Of a DNA stretch of 64,000 nt, positions 48,501 through 61,351 are shown in pieces. The notes beneath the pieces were generated by a model. That model was given only the letters and a program-made list of their open reading frames with translations. It was not told the origin of the DNA and ran no database searches. The DNA comes from Rotaria sordida (lineage: Eukaryota; Rotifera; Eurotatoria; Philodinida; Philodinidae): contig CAJNOL010000244.1 in the NCBI GenBank assembly GCA_905250125.1, positions 62,001 to 126,000 on the forward strand, given 5' to 3'. A program made the translations under genes and the position numbers. The first letter of the stretch is position 1; each line of letters starts with the position of its first letter.

Positions 48501-51492
48501 TCTTATTATTATGATGTACAACCCTAACGATTGTCGATCCTATAAACATACGTCATTTGGTCAATTTCACTTGTTTGTTAAAAATTTAAATCAACAAATA
48601 TATAAGATGATTGAAAAAAATTTACAAATGAATGTTATTTAATTGCTACATGTAGGTACTGACAAGTAAGAGTGAGCTTTTCTTTTTCTATCATTCAATC
48701 CAATCTACCTAGTGCTTATTGCTTTCGTTTTTCTTTTTGTTCTCTTCTTTTTTCTTTCCCTTTCTTCACAATCAATCGACACCTGTATACAAACACGACG
48801 TGCTAGGCAATTCTCCTCGTAAAACTTGACCTTTGCTGGACTCATATGGTTCAGCACACTTTGAAATGATGGGATCTCACCTTTTCCCTTGCTCTCTCTC
48901 CCTCTCTCTCTTTCTCTCTCTTTTCTTTTTTAAAAGTATTTGTCCTCGTTACGTTTTTTTTTTCGTTTTTCTCTCTCTTACACTCTCTCTCTGTTTCTCC
49001 TTCATTTTACATCCTGCTATTTCGTTGAATCTAATCCATCGATTGCCAATGTCGCCATCATTTCGAACACTGCAATAATATACATTATACTCAAAAAGAC
49101 ATTGTCCCAAGTAATAGTATAGTAAGTTTCTTTTTTTTCCTTCTTTGTCAAATATAAAAAAAAGAAGAGAAGCAACATATTCCGAAAAAATCTTTTCCAT
49201 TGGGACATGTTTTGCAACCAACATAGAAAAAGCTCAATTGGAATTGCTAAATAGTTTCATTTCTTCTATATACATAGATAGATATAGTAAGAGTTCTCGT
49301 CTTGTTTTATTTGTGCTTTATTTGTAACAGAATAAGTCAACATTTTCTTTTTCTTTTTTTTTGTTATACTAAACGAAAGATCATAGAATAGAAGATAGTA
49401 ACATCATTGGCACATTTCCAATAAACCCTCCTCCCCCAAAAAAAGAGAAACGCATGTACTATAAAAAATCATTTGCATGATAATTAAATCTCTAGAGGGA
49501 TTGAATTGAAGATAGAAAACGAAAGAATTACAGTATATTCACACATGTCTCGAAACCAAATCTCATTTGTCAAAAAACGAGAAAGTCTTTTCTTCTTTTT
49601 TTTTCTTTGTCTTGTCTATTTTTTTTGTCTCTTTCTATCTGTATTCGCGCCATCGATGAGCTGTGACTGAAACCATGACCGACGAGTAGAACTAGTTGCG
49701 GAAAAGAGAGAAAAGAAAAGATGAATGATGTTGGCACAATTCGGTCGAGAAAGGAAACAACATCCATCTCGTGTTTTGAATATCAATCAGTGCATCATTT
49801 TATTAGAGAAAAACTAACGAAAAGAAGAAAAAAAAAAAAGTTCTCTCCTCCAAATCTCATATACAATTGGTGGATTGCATATTTATACTATCGATATAAG
49901 CAAATAAAGAAAACAATTTGTATTTTGAGCATTGTTATAACGATCATCGTTGTTGTTGTTGTTAGAGAAGAAGATATTATCCGTATAGACTATTTTATGT
50001 AATTACATCAGTATTTTCTCTTCGACAAATATAATGTAATATCTTGAGAATAATAATAATAGTTTCGATTCATCTGTATACTTACAGATGAAAGTAATGG
50101 ATACAGTTCATTTATAATCATTGATTGTAGTCTGTCTAAAAGGATAAGAGATAGTCAGAAATGATAGAACATCTTTGAATGATACCATCGTCTAGTGAAA
50201 TGTTAGATTCGCAAAGTAACATGTTACAGGATGTTCTATCCTGTCAGAATAAGAAATTTATCAAAAACAAAGAATAAATGTGCGTCTGATTGTTGTTACG
50301 ATCGTATTCGAAAGATAAGTCAATCAACTATACATATATATATATATATATATATTGTAGTAGTTCTTTTTTTTTTCATTTACTTTGTATTATTGGCATC
50401 AATAAGTATACATAAGAGAGAAGACGAAACAGTAGGTAGGTGTGGATTTATTCAAATAATTTGAAGAATAAGCAAAAAGTAGGAAGCACAAAAGTATTCG
50501 AAATATGCATAACTATATTATACGTGTTTCTTTTTTTTTTTTTCGACAATCATTACTCAGTGCCATAAAATATATAGATGTATGTGTAGTTTCTTTTTCT
50601 CGATATCGACATTATCATTCTTGTTCGTTTCTGTGATCGTACATCTCAACACAAACAATGTTCGGACTAGCTTCTTGTCTTCATCCGAACAGTACGAAAA
50701 AAAAATTGAATAAGTGAATTTGGAAGATCGGATTACGTCATTTCGTTCGTGCTCGGACTATTCTTTCTCGTCAGAAGCGGCATATAACAAGCGAAAAAGA
50801 GAAAACAGATCTTCTCTTTTTTTTTTTATTCATTTTCTCTTTCTCTTTTGCTCTTGTTGGCGGTATTTTTTCGAACTAAACATCTTTATCGTCTCTACTT
50901 GGCATTAAATAAAAGTTAAACTGTTCGAGTTATCAGCCGTCGATACTTTTCATTTTTCTCATCTCTATTGCAATTCTAGTGAGTAATCAATATCAAATTT
51001 TTTTTCTCTACGTTTGGCAATTTAATAAACAAATATACATTATCGAAATAACTGACGAAGATAGATTAGTTTTATTTTAACATTTTTACACGTATACATA
51101 GAAAAAAAACAGAAGAATTGATAACATATTTCATACGATGTGCTACTATATATATATATATATATGTACGATGTTGTTTCACAGTCGGTGTTGGTAGCAC
51201 CATATGAGGAGTAGATATCGTCTTACCAGTTAGTGGATAACGAGCGTCACATGTCGAAAATCAATCAATGTAAAGACGAAAAGTTTTTTCTTTTTTTTTA
51301 ATGTGTATTTGTTATTTTCTTTTTTTTTTTTAATTTTTTTATAATCGTAAAAAAAGAACACGAGTTTAATTTTCGCTTTTAAACCATTTATATGTATGTA
51401 TTATCTGTCTGTGTTTATTCTAGACAAAGAAAAAAAAAAAACTTGAATAGTTATTATATATTTGAATAGTCGACGAAGAATAAACACTAACT
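39567..51492. other. 11.9-kb gene-free block between Cav3 and AMT genes
   Basis: The two flanking genes are transcribed away from it, so both promoters should lie here. I found no exon with protein similarity or phased partners. It carries an ATC microsatellite (about 43048-43076), (TA)n tracts (39650, 50334, 51148), many CT/GA runs (41510, 48890, 48970) and CATG/TATG repeats (48262). The block is less AT-monotonous than the introns. Undetected 5'UTR exons, enhancers or non-coding RNA are possible. Short open frames are ignored because they come from simple repeats. Confidence 0.5.
43048..43076 (+). repeat. (ATC)n microsatellite
   Basis: About nine uninterrupted ATC units in the gene-free block upstream of Cav3. 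Confidence 0.9.
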
Positions 51493-54026
51493 ATGGCAGC
51501 AACAAATGAAGAATTACAACAAGCCATTGAAAGTTTCTTTCTTCTATTCAATGGTGTTGTCGTTTTTTGTAAGTTATTTAAAAAAAAAAACTTAAATAAT
51601 ATAATTTAATTAATTGTACTTTAGTAATGAGTTGTGGTTATACACTCATTGAATCAGGTGGTGTTCGAAGTCAAAATGCAGGTCATAGCCTTTTTAAAAC
51701 ACTTCTTATTCTTAGTAAGCAATAATAAAAAAGAAAACTCAGATCGCGAAAAAAAAATATATCCATCATTTTAGTTTCTTCAGCACTTGCTTATTGGATA
51801 ACTGGTTATGCATTTGCTTTTGGTGGTAATGCTAATGTTATATTAGGTACACGTTTTTGGGCAAGTGAACGTTTTGGTGCAAACGATCGTTATCCAGGTG
51901 TAGAAAATTTTACAAATTCAAATAATGCGCTTAATTTAAATAATCAAGATCCATATATACATTTTTTTTATCAATATATGTTAACATTTCTTGTTACAAA
52001 TATAGCAGCAAGTGCATTTGCTGAACGATGTCGAGTACCAGTTTATTTACTTTTTTCAATTCTTATGGCCGGTATGTTTTATAGCATTGAAATTACAAAA
52101 AAAAAGAAATATTTTTTTAAAATTATATCAGGATTTGTTTATCCATTCCTTTCACATTGGATGTGGGGTGCTAGTGGTTGGTTAGGTGCTGTTGTTGGTG
52201 CACGAGTAAGATACAATTTATATTTCATAATCATAATTTAATACATTTGATTTTCTTAATCAAAAAAAAAACAATAATAATAGGATTATGGTGGTAGTGC
52301 TATAGTTTTTTTAACAGCAGGTGTTGCAGCATTAATTGGTACAATCTTTCTTGGTCCACGTTTTGGTCGATTTGAACCACGTACATTACCTTTATTTGGT
52401 CATAGTATTCCAGTATATATATATATATATATTAAAAAATTTTTTTGTAAACAAAAAATAAATCTAATTATTATTTATATTTAGATAACATCTGTTGGTG
52501 CAATACTTGTTGCATTTGGTTTTTTTGTACTTAATTCAGGTGCTGATCATCGTATAACAGGAAAAGCTTATGGTGATCGTGTTGGACATGGTCTTATAAA
52601 TACACTTTTATCAGGTGCAACATCAGGTGCAACTTATTATTTATTACAACGTATTATTGAATGTAAGAAAGAAATTAATATAAATAAAACAAATTCTTTT
52701 ATTTATTTTTGAATATTTAGCGATTAAACAACCAGCTCGTCATCTTAAACGACGTGTATTTTTATCGACTGTTAATTCAATTATAGCTGGTATGGTTGCT
52801 GTTGCTAGTGGAGCTGTTGCATATAATCCATGGTCGGCAATAATTATTGGTGCTATTGCTGCATTAAGTTTCTTATTATGGAGTAAATTATTACTTAAAC
52901 TACATATTGATGATCCTGTTGAAACAGCAGCTGGTATGTGAAAGAAGAAGAAAAAAATAAACAAACAAACAAACAAAAGCTTTTATGTCTTTTTTATAGT
53001 TCATATTGGTGGAGGTTTATGGGGTATTTTTGCTTTACCAATCTTTCGACGAACATTAGGACCAAATGCTGATGGTACACTTATTGAAAATACATTCGTT
53101 TCAATTATTTATCGAATTAGTGTTGGAGAAAGTTGGCGGGTAAAATAAAAAGAAATTTTTGAAAAAAACCATACAAAATTAAGATTAATCATTATTTATT
53201 TAGGGATTACTTAATTCATTATGTACGGCAGCTGTTGTTATGGCATGGACAGCTATATTTATTGGACTTCTATTTCTTTTACTTAAATTAGTTCGTTTAT
53301 TAAAAGTTTCACAAGAAGAAGAATTACGAGGTACAAAAAGAAAAAAGAAAACAAATTTTCATTACAATGAATTTTCCGACTTTTGTTTTTTCTTTGAAGG
53401 TATCGATCTATTTCAACATGGTGAACCAGCATATGCACTTCGTATCTATTGTGCTGCATGTGGTGAACAATTACAAGGTAAAACAATTGAACAAGAAACT
53501 GTTGGTGTACGAACAAATTTTCCAAATATTGTTACTGATGCTGAAGGAGGTATGTTAATTGAATTCTTTCTTTTCTTTTCTTTTCTTTTTTCATTTTATT
53601 ATAAACTTTCTCTTCAAGCACATTTCTTTTCCCCCCCATTAGTTTAAGCTAAATATTAGTTTATCATAGTCATGATTAATATATATTTCAGCCTACGTGC
53701 TCGATGATATGCGTAGGTAAGATGAAAACAAAAAAATAATAATAATAAATCAGATACAACCATTTGCACTAGAGCTAAAAACAAACAAACAGACAATCTT
53801 CTACTTTTGCATTTGCTCTTTGTAGATACACATATTGTGCTTTTGCCTCTTTTAATATAAAAAACAACAAACTAAGAGAAATTCTTTTCTTTTTTTCATT
53901 TATTATCATTGTTTTTTGTTTGTTTGTATTTTTTTTTTAGCCATCGTCCCTATAGAATATTTCAATGAACGTAGTGGCACAAATGGAATGAAAGTAAAAT
54001 CAATAAACGAAGAAAATCGTGTTTGA
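51493..54026 (+). CDS. AMT-type ammonium transporter
   Basis: Exons 51493-51568, 51625-51714, 51775-52071, 52132-52205, 52284-52412, 52485-52662, 52721-52933, 53000-53139, 53204-53330, 53400-53549 and 53941-54026 give 519 aa, with all phases matching. The Amt/Mep/Rh plan is clear: GYTLIESGGVRSQNAGHSLF (TM2), YAFAFGG, FLSHWMWGASGWLG, DYGGSAIVFLTAGVAALIG, FGFFVLNSG, the second pore His in AAVHIGGGLWG, and the C-terminal GIDLFQHGEPAY typical of AMT. About 11 membrane spans are expected; it should carry ammonium across the plasma membrane. The first pore His (H168 in E. coli AmtB) is Phe here. A 25-nt optional exon at 53692-53716 would change the C-terminus. The short introns are 53-72 nt; the last one, which contains the microexon, is longer. 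Confidence 0.9.
53692..53716 (+). CDS. Optional 25-nt microexon of the AMT gene
   Basis: It is bounded by TATTTCAG and GTAAGA. In frame after exon 10 it reads AYVLDDMRS, and the final exon then reads HRPYRIFQ and stops at 53966-53968 (508 aa). Skipping it gives AIVPIEYFNERSGTNG... ending at 54026 (519 aa). Both frames are open, so it may be a splice switch of the cytoplasmic tail. Whether it is used is unproven. Confidence 0.5.
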
Positions 54027-55040
54027 TTTTTTTTTTTTTTATTCATTCTTTTCTTCTTTTTCTTCTTGCAACACATCTTACGCACACAGAATATTTTCTA
54101 ATAGTATCATTAAAGAATGATCATCAGGCTATATCTATTAACAGTATAAAGCGCTAGCGAAAAAAAAACCACAAAAAACTTCTTTTTTTTATGTATCAAT
54201 GCGCAATGGTAAATGTTAGATTAGTATATGTGCGTGTGTATGTGTATTGAAAAAGCTTTAAAAATTCTTTTCTTTTTTTTTTCTACAGTATTTCCTTCTT
54301 TTTTTGTCTCTTTTGCTGTTGTGCTCATCTGTTTATTTTTCTCTGACTATGACAATCGAAAAGTCAGAATTAATCGATAGATTATTATTACTATTATTAT
54401 TATTATTATTATGTCTTTTATTTATCCTTATATTTCCTTGTTTTTTTGAGAATATTTGTCATCTTAAATACTTATTATTCGAGTTATGACACATTCCCCT
54501 CTATCCTGCTCTTTCTTTTTTGTTTTGTTTTTGTCGTCATTCTATTAACTGTATTTTTTACGATTTAATTTTACTATTTCGTAGAAATGATACAGTATGT
54601 CAATATGGATAGAAGTTTTCTTTTTTTGCTCTCTCTTTCTCTATAATATTCACAACAACAGCCTTACTTATTTTATCTTCTTTTTTTCTTCTTCTTGCTC
54701 AAGTTCAGTGTGTATGTGTGTTTATTGCATTCGAATTCGTGTTTTTCCTATTTTCTTTCTTTTGTTGATGTTGCTTCGTGTTTGCGGTTAGTTTATAAGC
54801 AAATAAATGTATCGAAATCGTGTTGTGGAAGATGAGCATGCTTTATACTATTATTATCTAATTCAATATGGAATCAAAAATCATGACATTAATTTTTTGT
54901 AAGATTGGCCTATTGAATAATTCTTATGATTACTCAAGTACAAAAATTAATTTATAGAATTCTATTAAAGATAAAAAGGCATATTAACTAATCTAGAGAT
55001 GTACAGTTTCCATTTACTAATCACTGACTCATGAAAGCAT

Positions 55041-55603
55041 TCATCCGACTGATAATCTCCGTATGAGCTCATATTTTACTCATAAGTAGGATCATAATGT
55101 AGATTAAAAAATCTGAAAGGATTAGTGTAATTAGGTCTTTCTTCACGAGTTATGGTCATTTGTATTGAACTTTCAGCCTATTTCAGGATATCATGAGAAA
55201 AACTGCAACAAGGAATTTCGGTCTGAATGTTCTTCTCAATAATAGTTCTCATTACCATTATGGTATCCTGAAAGTTTCAACTCAAATGGATATCGTATGG
55301 CTAAAAACGGGACTATTTTCAGAGCTCTTATGTAAAAGTCACGTTGTTTGCAAATGTGTTATCTCAGAAGGAAATCATCTATTTGAGCTGAAACGTTTAG
55401 AATATCATAACGACTCTGAGAGCTATTGTTGAGAAGAATTTCAGGCTAAAACTTCTTATTACGATTTTTCTCGTGATATTCTGCAATAGACTGAAAGTAC
55501 AGTAAAATGACCATAACTCAAGAAGAAAAGCATAATAGCACGAATCCGTTCAAAATTTTTATGTACACTATGAGCTCAAACGAAGATTATCAGTCGGATA
55601 GGT
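55041..55603. repeat. Foldback element downstream of AMT
   Basis: TTCATCCGACTGATAATCTC with CGTATGAGCTCAT at the left end is mirrored at the right end (ATGAGCTCAAACGAAGATTA with TCAGTCGGATAGG). Inner blocks also pair: TCAGGATATCATGAGAAAAA against TTTTTCTCGTGATATTCTGC. No transposase frame. Confidence 0.78.
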
Positions 55604-58600
55604 CCCCTTGTCAGTGTAATTAGTGCACACTAACTATACTGGCACTAGTGAAATATGCTGCTATAAAAGATACATATATTGATAAAGTTGGTGTTTCAAT
55701 ATTGCAGCGAATGCGGATATTAGTGAATCTCGTGTCGATTACTCACTGTTCAATATCTACACCAACATTACATATCCATAAACTAATCTATTGATTGTAG
55801 ATTCAGAAATTTTTTTCGACTTGTGCTTTATGATCGTTCGATAAATGACGCGAAAAAAAACTTGTTGATTTATACACTATGAACAATTATAACGCTGACT
55901 TTTATTCAATCTAAATGATGCATGTGTATACTGAAACCTTTTAAAAGAAAAAAAGAAAAAAAAGGAAAGATATTCTTCTTCATGAAACATTCTGAAAAAA
56001 AAAGTATATCTACAATGTATATCAACAATTCTATTGAATTTATAGGTTTCTTTTTGATAAATCAGCATAGAAATATAATGACAAAGATGATGCTATGCCA
56101 AATATAAATAAGATATAAAAATCAAATTTGAAACAATTAATTCATAGATTAATAAATCAAAGTTATCAAAGAAATATGCAAACAAATAAACCTTGAACTG
56201 TAGAACAAGATTATGTATCATCGATGAACCAATGAATTATCTATCATGGTTTGACTGATGAGCTTTTGTATGTTGTGAAACATAATAATGCTACGATCGG
56301 AAAATGTCGTTACAAGCTTACTATGAATAATTACAATAATGCATAGTTGAGGCGTCCATCAATTCTGATCAATCCACAAAAGCAGCAATTAAGTATAGGA
56401 AACAAAAAGGATGATAAGAAATTTTCTATTTACGAATAATCTTCATCAATTTGTGATAATTTTTATACAACAAAAAACAAGGACAGAATTATCCGTACTA
56501 CAAGATTCTTATAATTATAAAAGTATGTCTTTTCTTTCATTTAATTGTTCAAAAGTTTAACATCGTCTGTTATATCTATGTTTGAGATGTAACATTAATC
56601 ATAGAATAATATACACAACACAAGAGATAGTTCTAATAACAGTAACCTTTAAAACTCATTTATTCATCTTCAAAAAGTACCTTATCTATATACTTCCAAA
56701 CTATGGAAATATGACGTAAGAAACAATGCAATTCTATAGGTTATTGATAGAATATTGTGACTGTCTTTTCTTCAAACATCTTCACACAGCATGTTACATT
56801 TTCAATGATCAATTCAGAAAGTTCCTATAGGAGTGCAATAATCAACATCATCTAATAGTAATAACAGCTTTTTGAATATAGTTTAATTAGAATCTTGACG
56901 AACATAGAAACAAATTACTGAAATACTAACCGTGTATTAAATTTCAAACGTTAGTTGTTAATTTAAACGAGTACTCAAAGAAAAAATCAATTGGTAATAC
57001 GTAAGAAAAATTAAAATTTATTTACAGTCAAATATAAAAAAATCTAATTGAACAATTAGACAAAAAAAATGAGTTATAATAATGGTGAATTTTTATCACT
57101 TTCAATAAGTAGTCTGACGGTATTGTTACTTGAATTTTAATGTATATATCAATTCTCTAGTACTTCAATGAGATGAATTGTAATATACTAATCTCGGAGA
57201 GGATAGTTTTGCGATTGGAATTTTGAAATTTTGGATGTTTCTTTAAAAAAATTTGATAAAGAAATACAAATATTTTGAATATATTATAATAAATTATAAA
57301 TAATCTATTAGAAATAATACATAGCAAGTATTGATCCGAAGCATCTAACATTGAGAGATGAAGGTGTCATAGTTTTTTTTTGCAAACGGAGAATATCTTT
57401 CTTCTCACAGAATGCAAAAGAGAATTTCAGCTCTGCTGGAAGAAATTAAAGCTTTCCACGATTGGGAGGTGAAGAAGGGTGTTATATTTCCTCGGTCGGG
57501 TCACCCTTGTACATAGCATGTGATAATTCACACCAAGTCTTGAATATATAACTTATCTATGCTATAATCATTTTAATCAAGCATCTAGCATGGTTCTGAT
57601 CACTTATTTTAAACTACGATGAATCACAATATATATTAGACAAATCAGAAATAAGAAAAATATTTGCATCTATATTTAGATTAATTTTGATTTTATTTTT
57701 TGAGAACACTAGACTGATTTCGATCATGTTTTTAGTTTGTTCTGATGATATTAATATATAATAGGATTAGTGATAACACCCTCTTTGATGAAATCATACT
57801 ACATATATCAGATGTTTACTCGAAAGAATTACTATCATTATTTGGGTGAGAATATTGAACTATTGCAATATAGTCATTTATTTTTACTTATAATATATAC
57901 TATATCTTTTCTGATCGATTTAATTTTAAGCTTGCGCTATAAGATAATTTCTTTTTTTTTTTCGAAAGAAATAACAAAATTGAAGTTTTATCTGTTGGTG
58001 AAATATAACACAAACATTGTTCTTTTGTGTTTTCATTGATTATTAAAATCCTTATTTAAACATCTGAAGAAATATGATCATCGTCGGGCATATAATAAAT
58101 TCAATTCGATCTATGTTATACGCTTTTCGTTTTTACTTATTAAAAAAAAAAAGAAATAACATTGAATGCACAACTTGTCTACATTACTGTTATCATTCTC
58201 ATTTTCTCTTTATTCTATTCTGACTTGCTTGTTCGCTTGATTAAGCATCAAATTAGAGCATAGAAAAGAAGTAAAAGCAAAGAAAATTAAGTAATCTAAC
58301 GACGACACATTGTGATCCATTTGTGTTTCTTTAGTGCACTGACCGATGCGCATCGACGCATTACTAACTACAAAAGGTGTAAGATGTCTTTATAAGCGAA
58401 TACAGGAAACGGATGCACAACACGTCACATAGTTTCTGCCTATTGACATTGTACGTGTGTTATCATGATTAAAGCCAAAAAAAAAGAAATCACTTTCATT
58501 TCCTTGTGATGTACAAACGGTATACTTCGTTGAACTTGAAAGTACATGAAAAAGAAAAAAATTGATGTCAATATCTTCTGCTCATATGAACGGTAGGCAT

Positions 58601-59051
58601 TAGTCAACCTTGTATCTGTTGTGTATTATAATGACGCTGTTGTTTGTAAGGCCGTCAAGTAAACGATCCGGAAATGGGTCACTTAGATGGGTAGTAGTGT
58701 TGGTGCAACATGATGCCGTTTCTCTCTCTCTCTCTGCCTCGCTTTCTCTCTTTTTTTTCTGTTGTTATTCATCAATGCACATTGAAAGCTTGCAGCTTTA
58801 TCGAGGCGGAGAAAGAGAAAAAAAATCTTTATACACATGAATTCCTTGTATATACACATTCTTGAGCACGAAGACAACGTAAGTAAGTTTCATTCGACAA
58901 AAAAAATTGGGCTAATTTTCCTTTGATATAATATTGATGATATCAACGGTTGAGATCTCAAGTTACGTTCTTTTTTCTTTTTTCTTTTTTTAATCTTTAT
59001 GAGGCACAATTTGTGTCTATCCAGATTAGAATCGCTTCTAATTGTTATGCA

Positions 59052-59083
<32 letters not shown>

Positions 59084-60093
59084 GCATGGTCAATTACGTT
59101 CGAATAAATGAATCAATCTGAACTGCACGAAAGACGTACGGAAGAACTGGCTAGCATTTCCTTTGTCTCTATTTGGGTATTACTAATGGCGCGTGACTTC
59201 ATTGGACATCACGTCGTAGGTTCAATGTCATTCTCTCTCTTTTTTTTCTCATTCTCTCTCGCTTTCTGACTCTACTCTTGTTGTTACATTACATTGTGTT
59301 CATTGAATGGAGTGCTTCATTCACTCTTTCGCTCTCTTATTACCATGTTCTAATGTGTATAGATGTGTGGAGTGTTGTTCAATCGATATTCATGCTGAAT
59401 AGAGCATCAACAGAAAAAAAAAGAAGCAAAAAGATTGACGTTGAATTTCAAAAGCTTATGCTCGCGTACTATCGTTCATCTACTTTAGTTCTTTTTTTTG
59501 CATCTATTCACTAGTTACAGTCAATGCTAAGTGAGTGCTCGGAGTATGTTGATTTTATTTCTATGTTAAAGTTAGCTCATTTTGTCGTCTATGTTCTTCA
59601 TCTAACCACTCGAAGATACAAGGAAATCCATGACAGTATGTCATGGTAAATTATTAAGGATGGAGAAGAGGAATATGATGACAAAAATTCAAAATCTTAT
59701 TGAATTGATTGCGCGCTCAACGTCATCGTTCTATTGAACTGAGTAATGACCAATTCTTGCATTAATAACGTTGTTTTGTTTCGGCAAGTTTTAAAAGTCA
59801 GTTATTCATATTGCGTCACGATTGGAGTACTATATTGTCAGGAATCACCACATCCACAGTTGCTTCCCGTTTTTCTTTTCTTTTTATTTTATTTTATCTA
59901 AACAGCACAATGTGTGAAATTCCGTTCTCACTCTCTCGCTTTCTGTCCTTTCCGTTTGTATGTGATCAATGCAAAACAATCATACTATGATGAATCCTTG
60001 CAGTTGCTACAACGACAAAAAAAACCGATGTTACTGCCAAAAGTTTTTGTTCTTTTGCACTTTTACTCTTTCATGTCTTCTTGCGTGCTTCGG

Positions 60094-60098
<5 letters not shown>

Positions 60099-60139
<41 letters not shown>

Positions 60140-60141
60140 AT
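60099..60141 (+). repeat. Compound (TA)n(TG)n microsatellite
   Basis: About 14 TA units followed by about six TG units, between GTATG and ATCGATCG. Confidence 0.9.
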
Positions 60142-60450
60142 CGATCGCTCGTTAGACTCTACCAGTAGTCATAGTAGTAGATCGTTGGCCATGTCTAAAC
60201 AAACACATCTTAACAATAAAACTTCGATTATCTTCTATCAATCAGACAGAGAGATAGAAGGAAAAGAATTATACAGGTGAATGATGTAATCATATGTATT
60301 AGTATACCATCACATCCGGATGCATGTATGTATGTATGTTTTTACGAAATGCGTCGATGTGATGCCCTCAAGTAGATAGACAGCGTGTGAAACCTGTCGT
60401 CGTCTACTTTTTTCTGTACACATCACATATAGATATGAATGCAGAGAGGA

Positions 60451-60452
<2 letters not shown>

Positions 60453-60482
<30 letters not shown>
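60453..60482 (+). repeat. (GA)n microsatellite
   Basis: About 15 GA units in the non-coding block upstream of the Ig gene. Confidence 0.9.
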
Positions 60483-60483
<1 letters not shown>

Positions 60484-61351
60484 TCGAGAATTGCGTGATA
60501 GTCATAATGAATTGAACGTAGGCAGGCGAAAAAAACACACGATAAGACATGTGTGTTTGTATGAATAAATGACTGGAAAAGCTCGTTAGACTCACCATCG
60601 AGATAAGGCGACGATGAGCATTGAAGTATGTATGTATGTGTATGTTCTCAGAAGACAACTTAATGAAATGCATCTTTCAGCAAGTGATAGTAGATGAGTC
60701 GTTCTATGCTGAAGAATATCTTCTTCCCTTGCGACTATCTATATAGCAAAGAAGATTACAGGTACAATTCTATGACTATTGAATGATAGTTTATTCGTTG
60801 ATCTTTCTTTTTTTTTCTTCTCTCGACCCTTTGTGGTTAATCGGAGAAAAGGGAGAGAGAGGGAGAGTGTCTAATGATAAAATGACTCTGCATGTACAAT
60901 AATATTACACTGACTCGTCTTTCTTTTTCTTCATCAGATCGTTGTATATATATATATATATATATATATATTGTATTCTCATATCCTATGCTTTCAATGT
61001 GTGGGTGCTCTCATGTTAATCACTATATACATATTAAGAGTATTCATTTTTTTTTTGTTCTCTCTTTTTTGTTATAGACGAAAGCATCTAATGGTTTAAT
61101 TGTATTATAACGTCGTTCGACTGACTACTACTATCACGACTCCTATTACCATTATCATAGTGAAAATTATCATTCGAAAAAGCTCAATGCGATGACACAT
61201 GTCCGATTATCATTAGTATTAAACTAGTATTCGAACGGATTAAATTTAATTTTCAAAAAGAATACATATATATATATACAGCAGACAAAAAAAGAAAACG
61301 CGACGATTTTTTTCTAACTAGAATTCATTTACTATTCTTTTTTATTATTCA

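Larger units (their letters stand above)
54027..61351. other. 7.3-kb gene-free block between AMT and Ig genes
   Basis: It contains the foldback at 55041-55603, a small hairpin bounded by GTTGGTGTTTCAATATTG (55690) and CAATATCTACACCAAC, long TA tracts (59050, 60100-60127, 60945-60970), a TG tract after 60127 and a GA run at 60455-60482. CT-rich motifs recur at 58720-59270 and 59930, probably close to the promoter of the Ig gene. No coding exon was recognised. Confidence 0.5.

Noticed and set aside
57360..57545. Locally GC-richer stretch (GGTCGGGTCACCC), possibly a SINE or RNA gene
   Set aside because: No promoter boxes, terminal repeats or fold could be supported by eye.
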